Positions 52,321 through 61,649 of a stretch of 64,000 nt of DNA are shown one piece after another (the first letter of the stretch is position 1; the number at the start of each line of letters is the position of its first letter). The position numbers and the translations under genes are program-made. The notes beneath the pieces are model-generated. The model worked only from the letters and a program-made list of their open reading frames with translations, ran no database searches and was not told the DNA's origin. Origin of the DNA: Cyclobacteriaceae bacterium (GTDB taxonomy: Bacteria > Bacteroidota > Bacteroidia > Cytophagales > Cyclobacteriaceae); the NCBI GenBank assembly GCA_025055435.1, contig JANWWN010000011.1, positions 1-64,000 on the forward strand. Direction: 5' to 3'.

Positions 52321-53163
52321 TTAGCCTGCTTTTCTTCGTAAAGTTTTCGATGAAACCTTCTCGGCGGTTTTGCCTTTCGCCTTTTCCATGGGCTTTTGTT
52401 TTGCCCGGGCAATGCTCTCCTTCAGGGCAGTCATGATATCCACCACCTCCGGTTCCGGCTCTTCAACCGATACAATCTCCCGGCCTTCAATCTTGGCTTT
52501 AATCAGTTTCTTCAACTCCACCAGGTAATGATCTTCCAGTTTTATTGAACTGAACTTCACGCTCATTGAATCAATAAGCGATTTGGCCAGTTTAAGTTGT
52601 TCTTTATCGGCTTTGGCCTCAATAAGTTGTGGTACTTCGCGAATGCTGCGCAGTTCGTCCGGGTAACGCAATTTGTACATCAGAATACCCCCTTCATGCG
52701 GATTAAGCAGTACGGGCGTTTCGCGGTCGCGCAACACAACCCGTCCCACTCCCACCTTTCCTGTTTCCTTTAACGCGGCTGTAAGCAAAGCATAGGTTTT
52801 TGCTGCTACCTCGCCATCCGGTCCGATAAAATACGGCGTTTCGTACAGCGTAGGGTGAACTTCGTTTGCCTGAACAAAACCTTCGATTTCGATGATTCGG
52901 GTGCTCTTGAGTTTAATCTTATCCAAATCCTCCTGCTCAATGATTACATACTGACCCGGCTCATATTGATATCCTTTTACAATATCTTCGTTTCGCAGAA
53001 CTTTACCGGTAACCTTGTCCTTCTTTTCATAAGCAACCGGATGATGACCCTCACGAGTTAAGAGATTAAAGCTGATGGCTTGTGCAGAGTCGAGTGCATT
53101 ATATATCCGCACAGGAATGGTTACTAAAGAAAACCGTATATGACCTTTCCAAATGGCACGCAT
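52321..53163 (-). CDS. ku: Ku DNA-end-binding protein
   Basis: 280 residues of bacterial Ku: MRAIWKGHIRFSLVTIPVRI at the N-terminus, the DIVKGYQYEPGQYVIIEQED segment and VGRVVLRDRE, ending with a Lys-rich tail (about residues 255-280). Ku homodimers bind double-strand ends and recruit LigD in non-homologous end joining. No ligD is nearby, and the only ligase in the window is LigA, so the partner must be elsewhere or the protein acts otherwise. Confidence 0.95.
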   Translation of the reverse strand: MRAIWKGHIRFSLVTIPVRIYNALDSAQAISFNLLTREGHHPVAYEKKDKVTGKVLRNEDIVKGYQYEPGQYVIIEQEDLDKIKLKSTRIIEIEGFVQANEVHPTLYETPYFIGPDGEVAAKTYALLTAALKETGKVGVGRVVLRDRETPVLLNPHEGGILMYKLRYPDELRSIREVPQLIEAKADKEQLKLAKSLIDSMSVKFSSIKLEDHYLVELKKLIKAKIEGREIVSVEEPEPEVVDIMTALKESIARAKQKPMEKAKGKTAEKVSSKTLRRKAG

Positions 53164-53234
53164 GATATTTATTTTAAAAATTTAAGATAAAGGTAGTAAA
53201 TAATTGATTTAAAGATAATTATTAGAAATATTTT

Positions 53235-54434
53235 ATGCGGTTTTTCCTGGTTTATATACTGATTGGCCTGCGACTGGCCTTGTATGGACAAGGGAATCCG
53301 CAACTTGCTGAGCAGCATTACCAAAATGCGCTGCAACTCCATCGGAACGGCAACTATGAAGAGGCCCTCAGGGAGGTAAACCGCTGTCTTTTCCTGAACG
53401 CCTCCCAAATTGCCCCTTACCTGCTTCGCGCAGATATTTGGGAGCGCCTGCAACGCACCGACCAGGCGCTGACGGATGTTGAAACAGCTATCTTGCTTAC
53501 CACAGAAAGCCGTGAGCTGATATTTCGCAAGGCCTTGTTGTGCTTTCAGTTACAAAAATGGGATGATGCCCATGAAGCATTTCGAAAGGTGTTGCGGCTT
53601 CAGGCGGGTGAAACCAACACACTTTACTATGCACAACTTCCTAATACGAATGCAACCGTCGGAATAATTACTGCACAAAGTGATGTTCGCACAATGGTAT
53701 TTCAACACCTCGGCGCGATTTCCCTTCATTTGCACCGGTGCGAAGAAGCTTTGGCGTGGTTTGATTCTGCGCTTAGTCTGCAAAAAGACCTAATTGATGT
53801 ACAGGTCTGTCGTGCTGAAGCACTCGCACAGTGCGGTAACAAAACAGCTGCAGTTAAAGAACTTCAGAAGGCGCTCGAAGTCGAACCCGAAAATGCACGG
53901 GCGCTTCGTCAACTGGCCCTGTTAACGAACCATCGCGAAGAACTATTAACCCTGGCCATTCGTGCCGATTCTCTCCTGCCCGACTCCTGGCTCGAACGGG
54001 CTAACTACAGGATGAATGTAAAAAATTACGAAGGTGCAGAACTCGACTATACCCGGGCATTAGCCATACTGCGCCATGATGCAGAAATCTGGCTGAACCG
54101 AGGCATGGCACGCGAACAACTGGGCAATTATTCCGGTGCCTATGAAGATTTTTCCACTGCCTTACAGCTTGATGAGCAACTGGTTGCCGCCTGGTTGCAT
54201 CGTGGAAATGTGCAGGTGCAATTAAAGCAATACAAAAACGCAGTTGAAGATTACTCAGCTGCCATAGCTATAGCGCCGGATTACGGAAAGGCCTATTTTA
54301 ACCGTGGCGGTGTCTTTTTAAAACTCAACGAAAAGCAAAAAGCCTGTAGCGATTTTCATCGGGCCAGCGAACTTGGCTTGATGCTACCGGAAAAGATAAA
54401 GCGCATTTGCGCGAATTCAATGCTTGCTGATTAG
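53235..54434 (+). CDS. Secreted tetratricopeptide-repeat protein
   Basis: 399 residues with a signal peptide (MRFFLVYILIGLRLALYGQ) and TPR units through most of the length (for example EQHYQNALQLHRNGNYEEAL and the regular AWLHRGNVQVQLKQYKNAVED). It is periplasmic or outer-membrane associated and likely a scaffold. Divergent from Ku with a 71-base gap. A heptamer array follows its stop. Confidence 0.88.
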   Translation: MRFFLVYILIGLRLALYGQGNPQLAEQHYQNALQLHRNGNYEEALREVNRCLFLNASQIAPYLLRADIWERLQRTDQALTDVETAILLTTESRELIFRKALLCFQLQKWDDAHEAFRKVLRLQAGETNTLYYAQLPNTNATVGIITAQSDVRTMVFQHLGAISLHLHRCEEALAWFDSALSLQKDLIDVQVCRAEALAQCGNKTAAVKELQKALEVEPENARALRQLALLTNHREELLTLAIRADSLLPDSWLERANYRMNVKNYEGAELDYTRALAILRHDAEIWLNRGMAREQLGNYSGAYEDFSTALQLDEQLVAAWLHRGNVQVQLKQYKNAVEDYSAAIAIAPDYGKAYFNRGGVFLKLNEKQKACSDFHRASELGLMLPEKIKRICANSMLAD

Positions 54435-54443
54435 GGAGGAAAA

Positions 54444-54492
54444 GCTACAGGCTACAGGCTACAGGCTACAGGCTACAGGTTGCAGGCTACCA
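54444..54492. repeat. Seven-base tandem repeat array (site 3), five perfect copies
   Basis: Five perfect GCTACAG units at 54444-54478 are followed by GTTGCAG and GCTACCA in the same phase, in the convergent gap between the secreted TPR gene and the phospholipase D-like gene. This is the most regular of the three sites. Confidence 0.9.
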
Positions 54493-54530
54493 GTGGCGTG
54501 CTTCGAATTCCTGTGGTGATAAAATATTTC

Positions 54531-55694
54531 TCATTCCCTCTGTCGGAAATAAAAGGTAAATAATATCAACAGAAAGCGAATAAGACGGTAAGATGCCAGT
54601 TGTATAAACCGGCTCCACCATGGAAAAACTTCCCACGTAATTACCCGATCGCAGTCGCGGCTAATGATTTCTTCCAGGCGATGACGAACGTGTCGTGCAA
54701 AGTTTTCATCCGCTATCTCGAGGTTCAACTCTACGCTGGCGCGCTCGCTGATTTCGTTCAGGTTATATGATCCAACCGTAACGACCCGGTCATCGCACAC
54801 AGCCACTTTGGCATGCAACACGTTGCGCCGGTATTCATATATTTCCATACGGTTTTTCAGCATCCATCGGTACATGTAGCGCTCCGCGTGTTTGGCCAGC
54901 CCTACATCGGAATATCCCGCCACCACCACCCTTACCCGAATACCACGTTGTGCCGCTTTAACCAAAAACCTGCGAATCTTCCGGCCAGGAAAAAAATAAC
55001 TGGACATGATTAGCAATTCCTTGTTCGCCTGCTCAATCATTTTCAGGTAGCACCCGGTAATTTCGTTTTTGCGCCTTACCCAGTCGTTTACACGTATGCC
55101 GGTGAGTATGATTTGATCAGGCAGTGGAAATGCGGGAGGACGAGGCAACCTGGCCGGGTTAATGCGCCACGCCGATAAGGCACGCGCAGCGCAGATGTTG
55201 TGCAAGCCGGTAGCAGCTTCTCCCTCAACCCATACAGCCCAATCGAGCCAGGCCGCACGCTCCACCGTGTCATTATACCGGTTGCTAATATTGATTCCCC
55301 CAACCAAAGCCCACCTACCATCAGCTACGGTTACCTTGTGATGCAACCTGCGGCCAAAGTAAAAGTACCGGCTCCGGTAGATGGGTTCAAAAAAGCGAAA
55401 ATGAACTCCCGCCAGGAGCATGGACTGAATAAACGTGAGAGGCAGATTTTGTGATGCATAGCCATCCACCAGTACGTGAACAAATACCCCGCGTGCGGCC
55501 GCTCTTTCCAAAGCCTTTCTTATGCGTTGGCCGGTTTCATCGGCTTCGAATATGTACACCTGAAGATACAGGTAATAGCGGGCCCGATGGATGAGATTTT
55601 CCAGCTCATCGAAGTACGCTGCACCTCCTTTGATTAGCCGGACATGGTTGCGTTCGTAATAATCCGGGTAGGTAAAGGGTGAGGTCTTATTCAT
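54531..55694 (-). CDS. Phospholipase D-like (cardiolipin synthase-type) protein
   Basis: 387 residues with two HKD motifs: HHKVTVADGRWALVGG and HAKVAVCDDRVVTVGS. Both have the following Gly-Asn/Ser pattern (GGINISNRYND, GSYNLNEIS). There are no N-terminal membrane helices as in classic Cls, but a hydrophobic C-terminal helix (RLIRFLLILFTFYF) can anchor it. It likely transfers phosphatidyl groups. Its start overlaps the previous gene by eight bases, so it is the last gene of the GH127 operon, although its link to sugars is not obvious. Confidence 0.85.
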   Translation of the reverse strand: MNKTSPFTYPDYYERNHVRLIKGGAAYFDELENLIHRARYYLYLQVYIFEADETGQRIRKALERAAARGVFVHVLVDGYASQNLPLTFIQSMLLAGVHFRFFEPIYRSRYFYFGRRLHHKVTVADGRWALVGGINISNRYNDTVERAAWLDWAVWVEGEAATGLHNICAARALSAWRINPARLPRPPAFPLPDQIILTGIRVNDWVRRKNEITGCYLKMIEQANKELLIMSSYFFPGRKIRRFLVKAAQRGIRVRVVVAGYSDVGLAKHAERYMYRWMLKNRMEIYEYRRNVLHAKVAVCDDRVVTVGSYNLNEISERASVELNLEIADENFARHVRHRLEEIISRDCDRVITWEVFPWWSRFIQLASYRLIRFLLILFTFYFRQRE

Positions 55695-58485
55695 CTTTTA
55701 CACATCGGAAACCAACCGTAGCGTTGCGCTCAAAGCCCTGACTTACGCGCAAAAGCGCTTGCCGGTAATGCAGTTCGCGCGGCCCACCCTGCACATACCA
55801 CCAGCTGGATGAAGGTTTGAAGTAGCTTCCGCCCTTTAAGATAATATACCGGTAACTGCTGCTCTCATACACATCGTTGGTCAATTGCCATACACACCCG
55901 GTTAAATCAAGCAGTCCGTATGGATTGGCCCCGCGCGGATATTTTCCTACCGGATACAGTTTACCATCGCCCAGGTTAGCGCGGCCAGGGTCGATTCCTT
56001 CAATGGCAGTCACCGATAATGTTTCGGTAACATACTGGGTTTTGCGTGTTACTGGCTTCGTTTGTTTCCAGGGCCACTCATTCAGCTTCTCGGTTTGTGC
56101 AGCATATTGCCATTCGGCTTCTGTGGGCAGCCGCTTTCCTGCCCAACGCGCATAAGCCTGTGCATCTTCATATGAAACGTATATAACCGGATGGTTTTCC
56201 ATGCCTGGTGGTATTTGTCCATTTTTCCAATGCTTCAGAAAGTTGGTTGTATCAGTTGGCCGATATCCGGTGGCGCGGAGAAATTCAAAGAACTGCAGGT
56301 TAGTAACGGGCGTGCGATCCATCCAAAACGATTGCATAGTAAGTGTTTCACCGGCACCGCTTTCCGGATAAGGGATAAAGGCATCACCATGAGTTGTTTT
56401 GAACACAAATTTTCCGGGCGGAATACGCACCATACCAGAAGGTTTGGAGGACGCGGATGAGGTGTGTTCTACACGACTGATCAACCGCGCTGTGCCAGGC
56501 TTAATCTCCACAATACGTTCATCAATCAGTTCGTCATGATCCAACAATTGAATGATCACTTTTCCTTCATAACGACCGATGATGTCGGGTAGAAAAAATT
56601 CATGATGACCGCGCGGTTTTGCCAGGTAACTTTTTTCATATGACGGGTTACCCGCCCATATGCGTATTTCGGTTCCGGTGCCGGCCTCCACTTTTAAATA
56701 ATTTTGTTGCCGGCTTACGCGAAGCAAAACAGGAAACCGGGCTACACATCCAACCATGCCTTCGTTGTTGGTTCCGATGTCGTAGCTGTTAAAACTTTCC
56801 ACCTTTACCGGTACGTACAGCCTGTTATTAACCGAAACCGGCTCTATTTCTTCGTGGTTCCATAAGTCAACCAAATGATAAGCGGCATCCTGCTCAATTT
56901 CAAATAACGGGCCTTTAAAACCTTCCGGCTTCAGACTGAAAATAGTCCACAGCGTTTTCTTCGGACTGAACACGGAATACACCGAGCGGTCACGGGCAGG
57001 CCACTGGTTTACCCAGATGCTGTCCCGAAGGGTTGCAATAAGCGGTGTCCAGTCGGGCGTGGTAAATGCCGTGTTATTTTCGCGTAAAATTCGGGTGGCG
57101 CGCCCCAGGAACCGGTATTGCTCCTCTTCCCAGTCCGGGTGTCCGGGTGCAAACTGGTTGATTTCGGTGCCGTATCCGTTAAAAAAAGCCACGCCATATT
57201 CCCTTTTAACCGGCTCTTTGAATACTTCGGTTACACGAAAAATGGCAAAGTCGGGTCGTATAAGTTTATTCAGGTTTAACATGGGCGGATAGTATAGCGC
57301 ATTATGTACACGTCCGCTGATGATGCCAGGCATATTTTTAGGCACAGCCATGCCTTCGCTGTACATAATCACGCCAGGTCGTGCGCGGTCGGCCGCTTCC
57401 TGTAATTCCTTACTCGATTCACCCCGGGTATCCAGTATCACCCCATCGGCACCCGTTTGGCGGATCAGCTCTTCCAGTCCGGCCAAGTGGTCTTCCTTGC
57501 GTGTACTTTCATCCCACGGATTGTAGGCAATAAAGAAGCGCACCCCATTTGCGCGTAGTGAGTCGGCAAGTGATTTTAAGCCTGGTAATCCACCCGGCAG
57601 ATCGCGGTACATATCAAACTGATTGCGCTGGTCTAATCCCAGCGTGGGCCAAGTTGGCCACAGCCCGATAACATCATCACCGCCATATAATTTTTTTCCG
57701 CGTTTGACAAACTGCATCAGATTGAACTGGCTTGCTGTGTAATCGTAATAATCTTTATCCCACGCCATGATTAGATGCATAACGTAGGCCTTTTTTATCC
57801 ACTGCAAGTCAGGCCGTTTGTACAAGGTGTCATCGAAAGCGGTAAGATCGTATAAATACCGATTTTGAAAGACTTCCCGAAGGCCCTCCTGCCAGTTTCC
57901 GCGGTACAAATCAGCATACAAGGTGTAGGTAACCGAACCGCCGGGATATAATACAGTTTCAAATCGCCTGCGTTGACCTTTTTGAATGCTGGCGGCATCC
58001 CGGCGTGTCAAACCAAAAACCGACCAATTTTTATCAAGCCTGTAGGCTGAGTACCCCAGCTCCCAGGCATTATCGGGAACAATGATATTTACGGGTCTGC
58101 GACCGGGAAGAAAAAGATGGGTGCGTGAAAGCCGGTGTTCACCAAGACCCGTTATAAACACTTCCTTATCGTTTCTCCCAAACGGAAGAACATTGCTGAG
58201 CACCAGCGTATCCTTACCGGCATTATGAAATGTTATGAAACAATGGTAACCCTGATCGGAAGACGGTGCATTGCTGATTGTTAAGGTAAGCGGTGCCGGT
58301 TGATAAGATGAATAAATTTTGCCGTTAACTGTGAATTCAACCAACGGTGTATTTCCAATATCCCAGGTGCGCGAAGCATCCCGGATTTGAACAACCTTAA
58401 ACTGATTGAGGGTAATATCACGTATCTGACTCCAGGTTTTAGTAATAATAAGAACCTGTATTGAAAGAATTAACCATCTTCTCAT
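55687..58485 (-). CDS. Secreted glycosidase-like protein with C-terminal FGE/SUMF1-type domain
   Basis: 932 residues with a signal peptide (residues 1-19). The central part (about 220-560) looks like a TIM-barrel glycosidase: GLWPTWPTLGLD, GVRFFIAYNPWDE, ADGVILDTRGESS and MYSEGMA carry possible acid residues, but I cannot name the family. Residues about 682-932 form a formylglycine-generating-enzyme-like domain (MVRIPPGKF, DRTPVTNLQFFEF, RLPTEAEWQYAA, LKGGSYF, GFRCVKD). The Cys residues that make FGE catalytic are not found at the expected LKGGSYF-downstream position, so this domain is probably a non-catalytic binding module. Overlaps: 4 bases with galM upstream, 8 with the phospholipase D gene downstream. 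Confidence 0.8.
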   Translation of the reverse strand: MRRWLILSIQVLIITKTWSQIRDITLNQFKVVQIRDASRTWDIGNTPLVEFTVNGKIYSSYQPAPLTLTISNAPSSDQGYHCFITFHNAGKDTLVLSNVLPFGRNDKEVFITGLGEHRLSRTHLFLPGRRPVNIIVPDNAWELGYSAYRLDKNWSVFGLTRRDAASIQKGQRRRFETVLYPGGSVTYTLYADLYRGNWQEGLREVFQNRYLYDLTAFDDTLYKRPDLQWIKKAYVMHLIMAWDKDYYDYTASQFNLMQFVKRGKKLYGGDDVIGLWPTWPTLGLDQRNQFDMYRDLPGGLPGLKSLADSLRANGVRFFIAYNPWDESTRKEDHLAGLEELIRQTGADGVILDTRGESSKELQEAADRARPGVIMYSEGMAVPKNMPGIISGRVHNALYYPPMLNLNKLIRPDFAIFRVTEVFKEPVKREYGVAFFNGYGTEINQFAPGHPDWEEEQYRFLGRATRILRENNTAFTTPDWTPLIATLRDSIWVNQWPARDRSVYSVFSPKKTLWTIFSLKPEGFKGPLFEIEQDAAYHLVDLWNHEEIEPVSVNNRLYVPVKVESFNSYDIGTNNEGMVGCVARFPVLLRVSRQQNYLKVEAGTGTEIRIWAGNPSYEKSYLAKPRGHHEFFLPDIIGRYEGKVIIQLLDHDELIDERIVEIKPGTARLISRVEHTSSASSKPSGMVRIPPGKFVFKTTHGDAFIPYPESGAGETLTMQSFWMDRTPVTNLQFFEFLRATGYRPTDTTNFLKHWKNGQIPPGMENHPVIYVSYEDAQAYARWAGKRLPTEAEWQYAAQTEKLNEWPWKQTKPVTRKTQYVTETLSVTAIEGIDPGRANLGDGKLYPVGKYPRGANPYGLLDLTGCVWQLTNDVYESSSYRYIILKGGSYFKPSSSWWYVQGGPRELHYRQALLRVSQGFERNATVGFRCVKDE

Positions 58486-59597
58486 TGCGTGAAGAACTGA
58501 TATAGGATGGTTTGCCGGTACGTTTGACCGGGATTAAGTAATGTGGAAGGAAAGGACGGCTGGTTGGGCGAATCCGGAAAGTGTTGCGGTTCGAGGCACA
58601 AGCCTGCGTACTTCGGATATTTTATGCCATTCCGGCCGGTTAGGGTTCCATCCAGAAAATTACCCGAGTAAAACTGAATACCCGGTTGCGTGGTGAATAT
58701 ACGTAAACCGCGACCGCTCGAGCGATGAATGAGCTCGGCCGCGGGTTGAAGTTTATCATCATTTCGGTTCAAAACAAAATTATGGTCGTATCCGCCAGGT
58801 ACTTTTTCAATATCAGCTCCCACTGGCTTTAAAGATGTAAAATCAAAGGGAGTATTTCGGGCGGACCGGATTTCACCGGTGGGGATTAATAATTCATTTA
58901 CAGGTGTGTAGCTGTCGGCAAACAACCTGAGTTCATGATTGAGAATGGTGGCCTCCTCTCCTGCCGAAAGGTTAAAATACGAATGCCCGGTGAGGTTTAC
59001 ATGGGTAGGTGAATCGGTTGCGGCTGTAAAATCCATGCGCAACTCGTTGGCTGACGACAATGAAAAAATTACCTGCACATTCAGATTACCGGGAAAGCCT
59101 CCTTCACCATCTGGACTTACGTACGAAAATTTAACGCTGCTGTCGGACTGCATTTCGGCATTCCAAATCACTTTATCAAATCCTTTGAATCCGCCATGCA
59201 GCATATTTCCGTTGTTATTGGCATCCAACGTGAAAATTTTTCCGTTAAGGGTAAACCTGGCCTTTGCAATCCTGTTGGCGTAGCGTCCAATCGTGGAACC
59301 GAAGTAAGGATTTTCAGGTAAAAGGTAACCGGCCAGCGAATCAAATCCCAACACCACGTTACCCGGTTTACCGTTTCGGTCAGGCACGATAATGTCGGTA
59401 ATGGTGGCCCCGTAACTGATGATTTTCACTTCCATGCCGGAAGCGTTTTTTAAACGGAATTGACGTACCGGCTCATTGGCGATGTAACCGTAAATGGATT
59501 CTTCAACAGAAAGTGTAGATTCGGTTACTGCCGGCTTTTCCATGCGACAGGTGCAAAGTAAAGCACTCACGGCCATGAGTGCCAGAATATTTTTCAT
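58482..59597 (-). CDS. Aldose 1-epimerase (mutarotase) lipoprotein
   Basis: 371 residues from MKNILALMAVSALLCTC; the lipobox LCTC points to a lipid-anchored periplasmic form. GalM residues are present: SYGATITDI, RYANRIAKARF, NGNMLHGG with catalytic His, LTGHSYFNLS and a late LEPQHFPDSPN with its Glu. An upstream ATG six codons earlier overlaps the GH127 stop (TGATG) and is also possible. It would interconvert sugar anomers released by the neighbouring glycosidases. Confidence 0.92.
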   Translation of the reverse strand: MKNILALMAVSALLCTCRMEKPAVTESTLSVEESIYGYIANEPVRQFRLKNASGMEVKIISYGATITDIIVPDRNGKPGNVVLGFDSLAGYLLPENPYFGSTIGRYANRIAKARFTLNGKIFTLDANNNGNMLHGGFKGFDKVIWNAEMQSDSSVKFSYVSPDGEGGFPGNLNVQVIFSLSSANELRMDFTAATDSPTHVNLTGHSYFNLSAGEEATILNHELRLFADSYTPVNELLIPTGEIRSARNTPFDFTSLKPVGADIEKVPGGYDHNFVLNRNDDKLQPAAELIHRSSGRGLRIFTTQPGIQFYSGNFLDGTLTGRNGIKYPKYAGLCLEPQHFPDSPNQPSFPSTLLNPGQTYRQTILYQFFTQ

Positions 59598-59614
59598 GTT
59601 TCTGATTAAAATCA

Positions 59615-61573
59615 TCAGTTCTCGGGGTTAACTCGGATGATTTCAAATTTACGCGGCAGCCAAACCTGCATGGGATTTTGACCGCGGTTGCACCAGGTAA
59701 AATACGGGATGGCCGTAATGGTCTTTTCGACTGTTTCTACTTTGGTTTCGGACGCCGCATCCAGTGCCGGAACGGTAAATTGTATTTTAACAATTCCTCC
59801 CAACGTGTTGCTATCCTGAACTGACGTGTATACTGTATTTTCAGGCACGATAAAATGAAAAGCATTGCCGCCATTATCCGCTCCTTCCACACAATACACC
59901 AGCGGACCGCGTTGCAAGGCTATGCGGTTACGGTTGTATTTAACCTGCTCATTGGCCTTAAGCTCCATAACGTCCATGGGGAACTGAATTTCTATGCGGT
60001 CGCCTTTTCTCCACTTTCGCGACAACACCACATAACCCTTATCCATCACCAAAGGGGGCTCTGCTCCATTCAGTCTAATGATCGGTTTTTTTTCTGTTGA
60101 GCGCACAGTTTGATATAAGTCACCGGGAACCGGCTGACCCACCGACCAGCCCGGCATGCGGAGATACAAGGCGAATAGTGCGGGTTTTGAGGGATTTATC
60201 GCGATGGTAACCTTACCATTCCACATGTAGTCACTAACCATTTCAACATCCACATTTTGCCTGCCGATACTTAAACTGGTTTTACTACCGATGTATTGGT
60301 TTACCCATATACCCTGTTGTGACACACCGTAAATGTAATCACCCACCGAAGCGGTGAGGCGGGCAATATTGGCCGGGCAGCAGGCCGTACCAAACCATGC
60401 CCGTCGGTAATGCGTGCCGGTTGAAGCCAGCGGATTGCCGTAAAAAAACCGATCACCACTTAATGACAACCCAGACTGTGCGCCGTTAAACAAACTGCGC
60501 TCGAGGACATCAGCATATTTTGCTTCGCCCGTGAGTTTATTCATGCGAAGGTTCCAGAATACCATCCCAACCGATGCACAGGTTTCGCAATAGGCCTGCA
60601 GGTTGGGTAAATCATAGTCTTGCGAAAAGCCTTCATTTCGGCCGGATGAGCCAATACCGCCGGTGATGTACATATTCCGGTAAACCACATCTTCCCAGAC
60701 AGCCTTCATGGCATTGATGTAGTCCTGATCGCCTGTTTGTGCGGCTACATCGGCAGCGCCGGTGTACAGGTACATGGCCCGCACCGCATGGCCGGTTATT
60801 TCGCGTTGTTGCTTAACAGGTACCACATCCTGCGCATAGGCCGTGTCGCGCCATTGCGACCATGTATAGCCAACAGCCAGTTTACGGCCTCGTTGGTCCA
60901 ATAACCAGTCGGCCAGGCGCAGGTACTTCTGTTCGCCGGTTATTTTATAGAGCTTGACCAGCGCCAGTTCGAGTTCCTGGTGACCGGTAACCCAGGGGCG
61001 TTTACCAGGACCAAACAACGAATCAAAGTGGTCGGCAAATCGAATGGCCACATCCAGCAGTTTGCGTTTGCCGGTAGTTTGGTAATAGGCTATGGCAGCC
61101 TCAATCAGATGCCCACCGTTGTAGTCTTCGTGCATGCTCATGTCGGTCCAGCGCTTATCAAGGCCGTTCAGGGTATAGTAGGTATTGATGTACCCATCCG
61201 GAAGCTGGGCTGCGGCAATTTTATCAATCCAGCTATCGGTGCGGGCTTCCAGTTCAGGGTTTGGGTTGTTACGCAGCGAGTAAGCAATGGCCTCAATGGC
61301 CTTATAAACATCCGAATCATCGTAAAATATGCCTTCAAACTTGCCTGGCTTTAGTTTGGCAGCTACTTCGAAATTCTGAATGCGGGGAGTTTTGATCTCC
61401 GTTTGCTCAACACAAGCGGGAATGGTTGAAGAAGAAACGATACCAATACGTGCCTTCCAAAACGGGTCGGTGATGGTTACATTGGAAAAACTTACCGGCT
61501 CAAAATAAGCCGGTTGTGCAGCCGTGAGCCGAATGATTGCTATGAGTGAAGTTGCTAAAACGATACTTTTCAT
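59615..61573 (-). CDS. Secreted GH127-type beta-L-arabinofuranosidase
   Basis: 652 residues from MKSIVLATSLIAIIRLTAAQ, a signal peptide; the ORF track adds 20 codons upstream. It has the GH127 (DUF1680) fold signs: FWKARIGIVSSSTIPAC, DGYINTYYTL, and the Glu/Cys motifs YCETCASVGM and ACCPANIARL, which supply the zinc-linked Cys nucleophile and general acid in this family. Substrate is probably beta-linked L-arabinofuranose or a related sugar. It is the first gene of a four-gene operon (GH127, GalM, glycosidase/FGE-like, phospholipase D-like). Confidence 0.88.
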   Translation of the reverse strand: MKSIVLATSLIAIIRLTAAQPAYFEPVSFSNVTITDPFWKARIGIVSSSTIPACVEQTEIKTPRIQNFEVAAKLKPGKFEGIFYDDSDVYKAIEAIAYSLRNNPNPELEARTDSWIDKIAAAQLPDGYINTYYTLNGLDKRWTDMSMHEDYNGGHLIEAAIAYYQTTGKRKLLDVAIRFADHFDSLFGPGKRPWVTGHQELELALVKLYKITGEQKYLRLADWLLDQRGRKLAVGYTWSQWRDTAYAQDVVPVKQQREITGHAVRAMYLYTGAADVAAQTGDQDYINAMKAVWEDVVYRNMYITGGIGSSGRNEGFSQDYDLPNLQAYCETCASVGMVFWNLRMNKLTGEAKYADVLERSLFNGAQSGLSLSGDRFFYGNPLASTGTHYRRAWFGTACCPANIARLTASVGDYIYGVSQQGIWVNQYIGSKTSLSIGRQNVDVEMVSDYMWNGKVTIAINPSKPALFALYLRMPGWSVGQPVPGDLYQTVRSTEKKPIIRLNGAEPPLVMDKGYVVLSRKWRKGDRIEIQFPMDVMELKANEQVKYNRNRIALQRGPLVYCVEGADNGGNAFHFIVPENTVYTSVQDSNTLGGIVKIQFTVPALDAASETKVETVEKTITAIPYFTWCNRGQNPMQVWLPRKFEIIRVNPEN

Positions 61574-61579
61574 ATTTCC

Positions 61580-61624
61580 GAAAATAAAAACAAAAAGCCG
61601 GAAGCGAACAACACTTCCGGCTTT
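61580..61624 (-). terminator. Terminator of the TPR gene (minus strand)
   Basis: On the minus strand an 11-base perfect stem aaagccggaag/cttccggcttt with a nine-base loop is followed by tttttgtttttatttt. It ends the TPR gene (61650-62831) and lies 21 bases upstream of the GH127 start, so the operon has little room for a promoter. Confidence 0.85.
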
Positions 61625-61649
61625 GTGGAACATAACTTATGTCAGTGGA

